From Oscillospiraceae bacterium (GTDB lineage Bacteria; Bacillota; Clostridia; Oscillospirales; Acutalibacteraceae): a stretch of DNA of 15,607 bases. The notes below the pieces were generated by a model, which did not search any database, was not told the origin of the DNA, and worked only from the letters and a program-made list of their open reading frames with translations. The DNA is taken from contig JAFLUK010000018.1 of NCBI GenBank assembly GCA_022508865.1, forward strand, positions 1 to 15,607, read 5' to 3'. Positions within the stretch are counted from its first letter, which is position 1. Each line of letters opens with the position of its first letter. Shown here in pieces: positions 14,372 through 15,607 of this stretch. The translations under genes and the position numbers were made by a program.

Positions 14372-15607
14372 ATGGTTAACATTCCGGAAATCTTTGGTAG
14401 TATGGTGTTTAACGATACCACTATGAAAGAAAGACTCCCAAAGGCTACCTACAAGGCTCTGAAAAGAACAATAGACCTTGGCGAGCCACTTGACATTTCA
14501 GTTGCAAATGTTGTTGCAAATGCAATGAAAGATTGGGCAGTAGAAAAGGGCTGCACACACTACACCCACTGGTTCCAGCCAATGACAGGTATTACAGCAG
14601 AAAAGCACGACAGCTTTATCGACCCTGACCCAAACGGTACAACTATTATGGAATTTGGCGGCAAGGAGCTTGTTAAGGGTGAACCTGACGCTTCTTCTTT
14701 CCCCAGCGGCGGTATTCGTGCTACATTTGAAGCAAGAGGATACACAGCATGGGACCCAACATCCCCTGCATTTATCAGAGATACAACACTTTACATTCCA
14801 ACAGCCTTTTGTTCCTACACAGGCGAGGCTCTGGACAAAAAAACTCCTCTCCTCCGTTCAATGGAGGTACTGTCAAGAGCAGCTTGCAGAAGCCTTAAGC
14901 TCTTTGGCAAGGATGTACAGAAGGTTACATCTACAGTTGGACCTGAACAGGAATATTTCCTTGTTGATAAAAAATATTTTGACCAAAGAAAAGACCTTAT
15001 CTTTACAGGCAGAACACTTTTCGGTGCTGCTGCTCCAAAGGGTCAGGAGCTGGACGACCACTACTTCGGCTCTTTGAAAACAAGGGTTAAGGACTTTATG
15101 GCTGACCTTGATGTTGAACTTTGGAAGCTTGGTATTACATCAAAGACAAGACATAACGAGGTTGCTCCTGCACAGCACGAGGTTGCTCCAATCTTTGGTA
15201 CAACAAATATTGCTACAGACCACAATCAGCTTGTTATGGAAACACTGAAGAAAACAGCAGAAAAGCACGGAATGGTTTGTCTGCTTCACGAAAAACCATT
15301 TGCAGGTGTTAACGGCTCCGGTAAGCATAACAACTGGTCAATGAGCACAAACACAGGTGAAAATCTGATTAAACCCGGCAAGGACCCAATCAACAACACA
15401 CAGTTCTTGTTCTTCCTTGCTGCAATTATGAAGGGCGTTGACGAATATGCAGATTTGCTAAGAATTTCTGTAGCTTCTGCAGGAAATGATCACAGACTCG
15501 GTGCTAACGAAGCACCTCCTGCAATTGTTTCTATGTTCCTTGGCGACGAACTTGAGGCTGTTGTAAATTCAATTGTAGAAGACAGCGAATATGTTGCTCC
15601 GGGCAAG
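14372..15607 (+). CDS. glnA: Glutamine synthetase type III (GlnN-like), partial: 3' end beyond the window
   Basis: The first 412 codons of an open frame that reaches the window edge without a stop; type III enzymes are about 700 residues. The enzyme makes glutamine from glutamate, ammonia and ATP in the cytoplasm. The start MVNIPEIFGSMVFNDTTM and the segment FPSGGIRATFEARGYTAWDP are characteristic of the type III family. Catalytic-core motifs follow: GPEQEYFLV with metal-binding glutamate, RHNEVAPAQHEVAP, NGSGKHNNWS and NDHRLGANEAPPAI. ATG with AGGAG eight bases upstream; the frame and motifs leave no doubt on the start. It is transcribed divergently from the glutamate synthase operon, from a consensus promoter through an attenuated leader, so regulation is probably by antitermination in response to nitrogen state. 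Confidence 0.96.
   Translation, partial: MVNIPEIFGSMVFNDTTMKERLPKATYKALKRTIDLGEPLDISVANVVANAMKDWAVEKGCTHYTHWFQPMTGITAEKHDSFIDPDPNGTTIMEFGGKELVKGEPDASSFPSGGIRATFEARGYTAWDPTSPAFIRDTTLYIPTAFCSYTGEALDKKTPLLRSMEVLSRAACRSLKLFGKDVQKVTSTVGPEQEYFLVDKKYFDQRKDLIFTGRTLFGAAAPKGQELDDHYFGSLKTRVKDFMADLDVELWKLGITSKTRHNEVAPAQHEVAPIFGTTNIATDHNQLVMETLKKTAEKHGMVCLLHEKPFAGVNGSGKHNNWSMSTNTGENLIKPGKDPINNTQFLFFLAAIMKGVDEYADLLRISVASAGNDHRLGANEAPPAIVSMFLGDELEAVVNSIVEDSEYVAPGK

Overview
This window looks like a chromosomal segment of an anaerobic, low- to mid-GC Clostridia (Firmicutes), probably a Ruminococcaceae/Oscillospiraceae-like gut bacterium. The indications are a DapL-type lysine/DAP pathway, a type III (GlnN-like) glutamine synthetase, an ANTAR-domain nitrogen regulator, a glutamate synthase split into separate subunits, strong AGGAGG ribosome binding sites and very AT-rich spacers. 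No mobile elements, tRNA/rRNA genes or CRISPR arrays are visible.

The layout is three transcription units around a nitrogen theme. (1) Minus strand, 8715 down to 26: an ANTAR antiterminator protein, carA, a carB ORF that runs in frame without a stop into a complete dapF, then pyrG and dapL. The gaps are 28-72 bp and contain no obvious terminator, so this reads as one operon. (2) Minus strand, 13882 down to 8858: a five-gene glutamate synthase operon. Its order is class II glutamine amidotransferase, ferredoxin-fused FMN synthase domain, four-cluster ferredoxin, FAD/NAD(P)H oxidoreductase, GXGXG beta-helix subunit. It ends in a strong intrinsic terminator at 8786-8825. (3) Plus strand, 14372 to the window edge: the first 412 codons of glnA, divergent from the glutamate synthase operon.

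Functionally, GlnA makes glutamine and the glutamate synthase converts glutamine plus 2-oxoglutarate to glutamate. CarAB and PyrG are glutamine consumers making carbamoyl phosphate and CTP. DapL and DapF are consecutive steps to meso-diaminopimelate. The ANTAR protein is the likely RNA-binding regulator of both nitrogen-assimilation promoters. Each of the two divergent leaders contains a small hairpin with a six-base loop of the form AANGGC (A at position 1, G at position 4), the signature expected of ANTAR target RNA. In the glnA leader this hairpin overlaps, and is mutually exclusive with, an intrinsic terminator.

The most notable points are the CarB-DapF fusion with a retained internal ribosome binding site, the paired ANTAR-type leader hairpins, the ANTAR protein whose receiver domain lacks the phospho-acceptor Asp, and a glutamate synthase that uses a dedicated ferredoxin/flavoprotein pair rather than a classical GltD.
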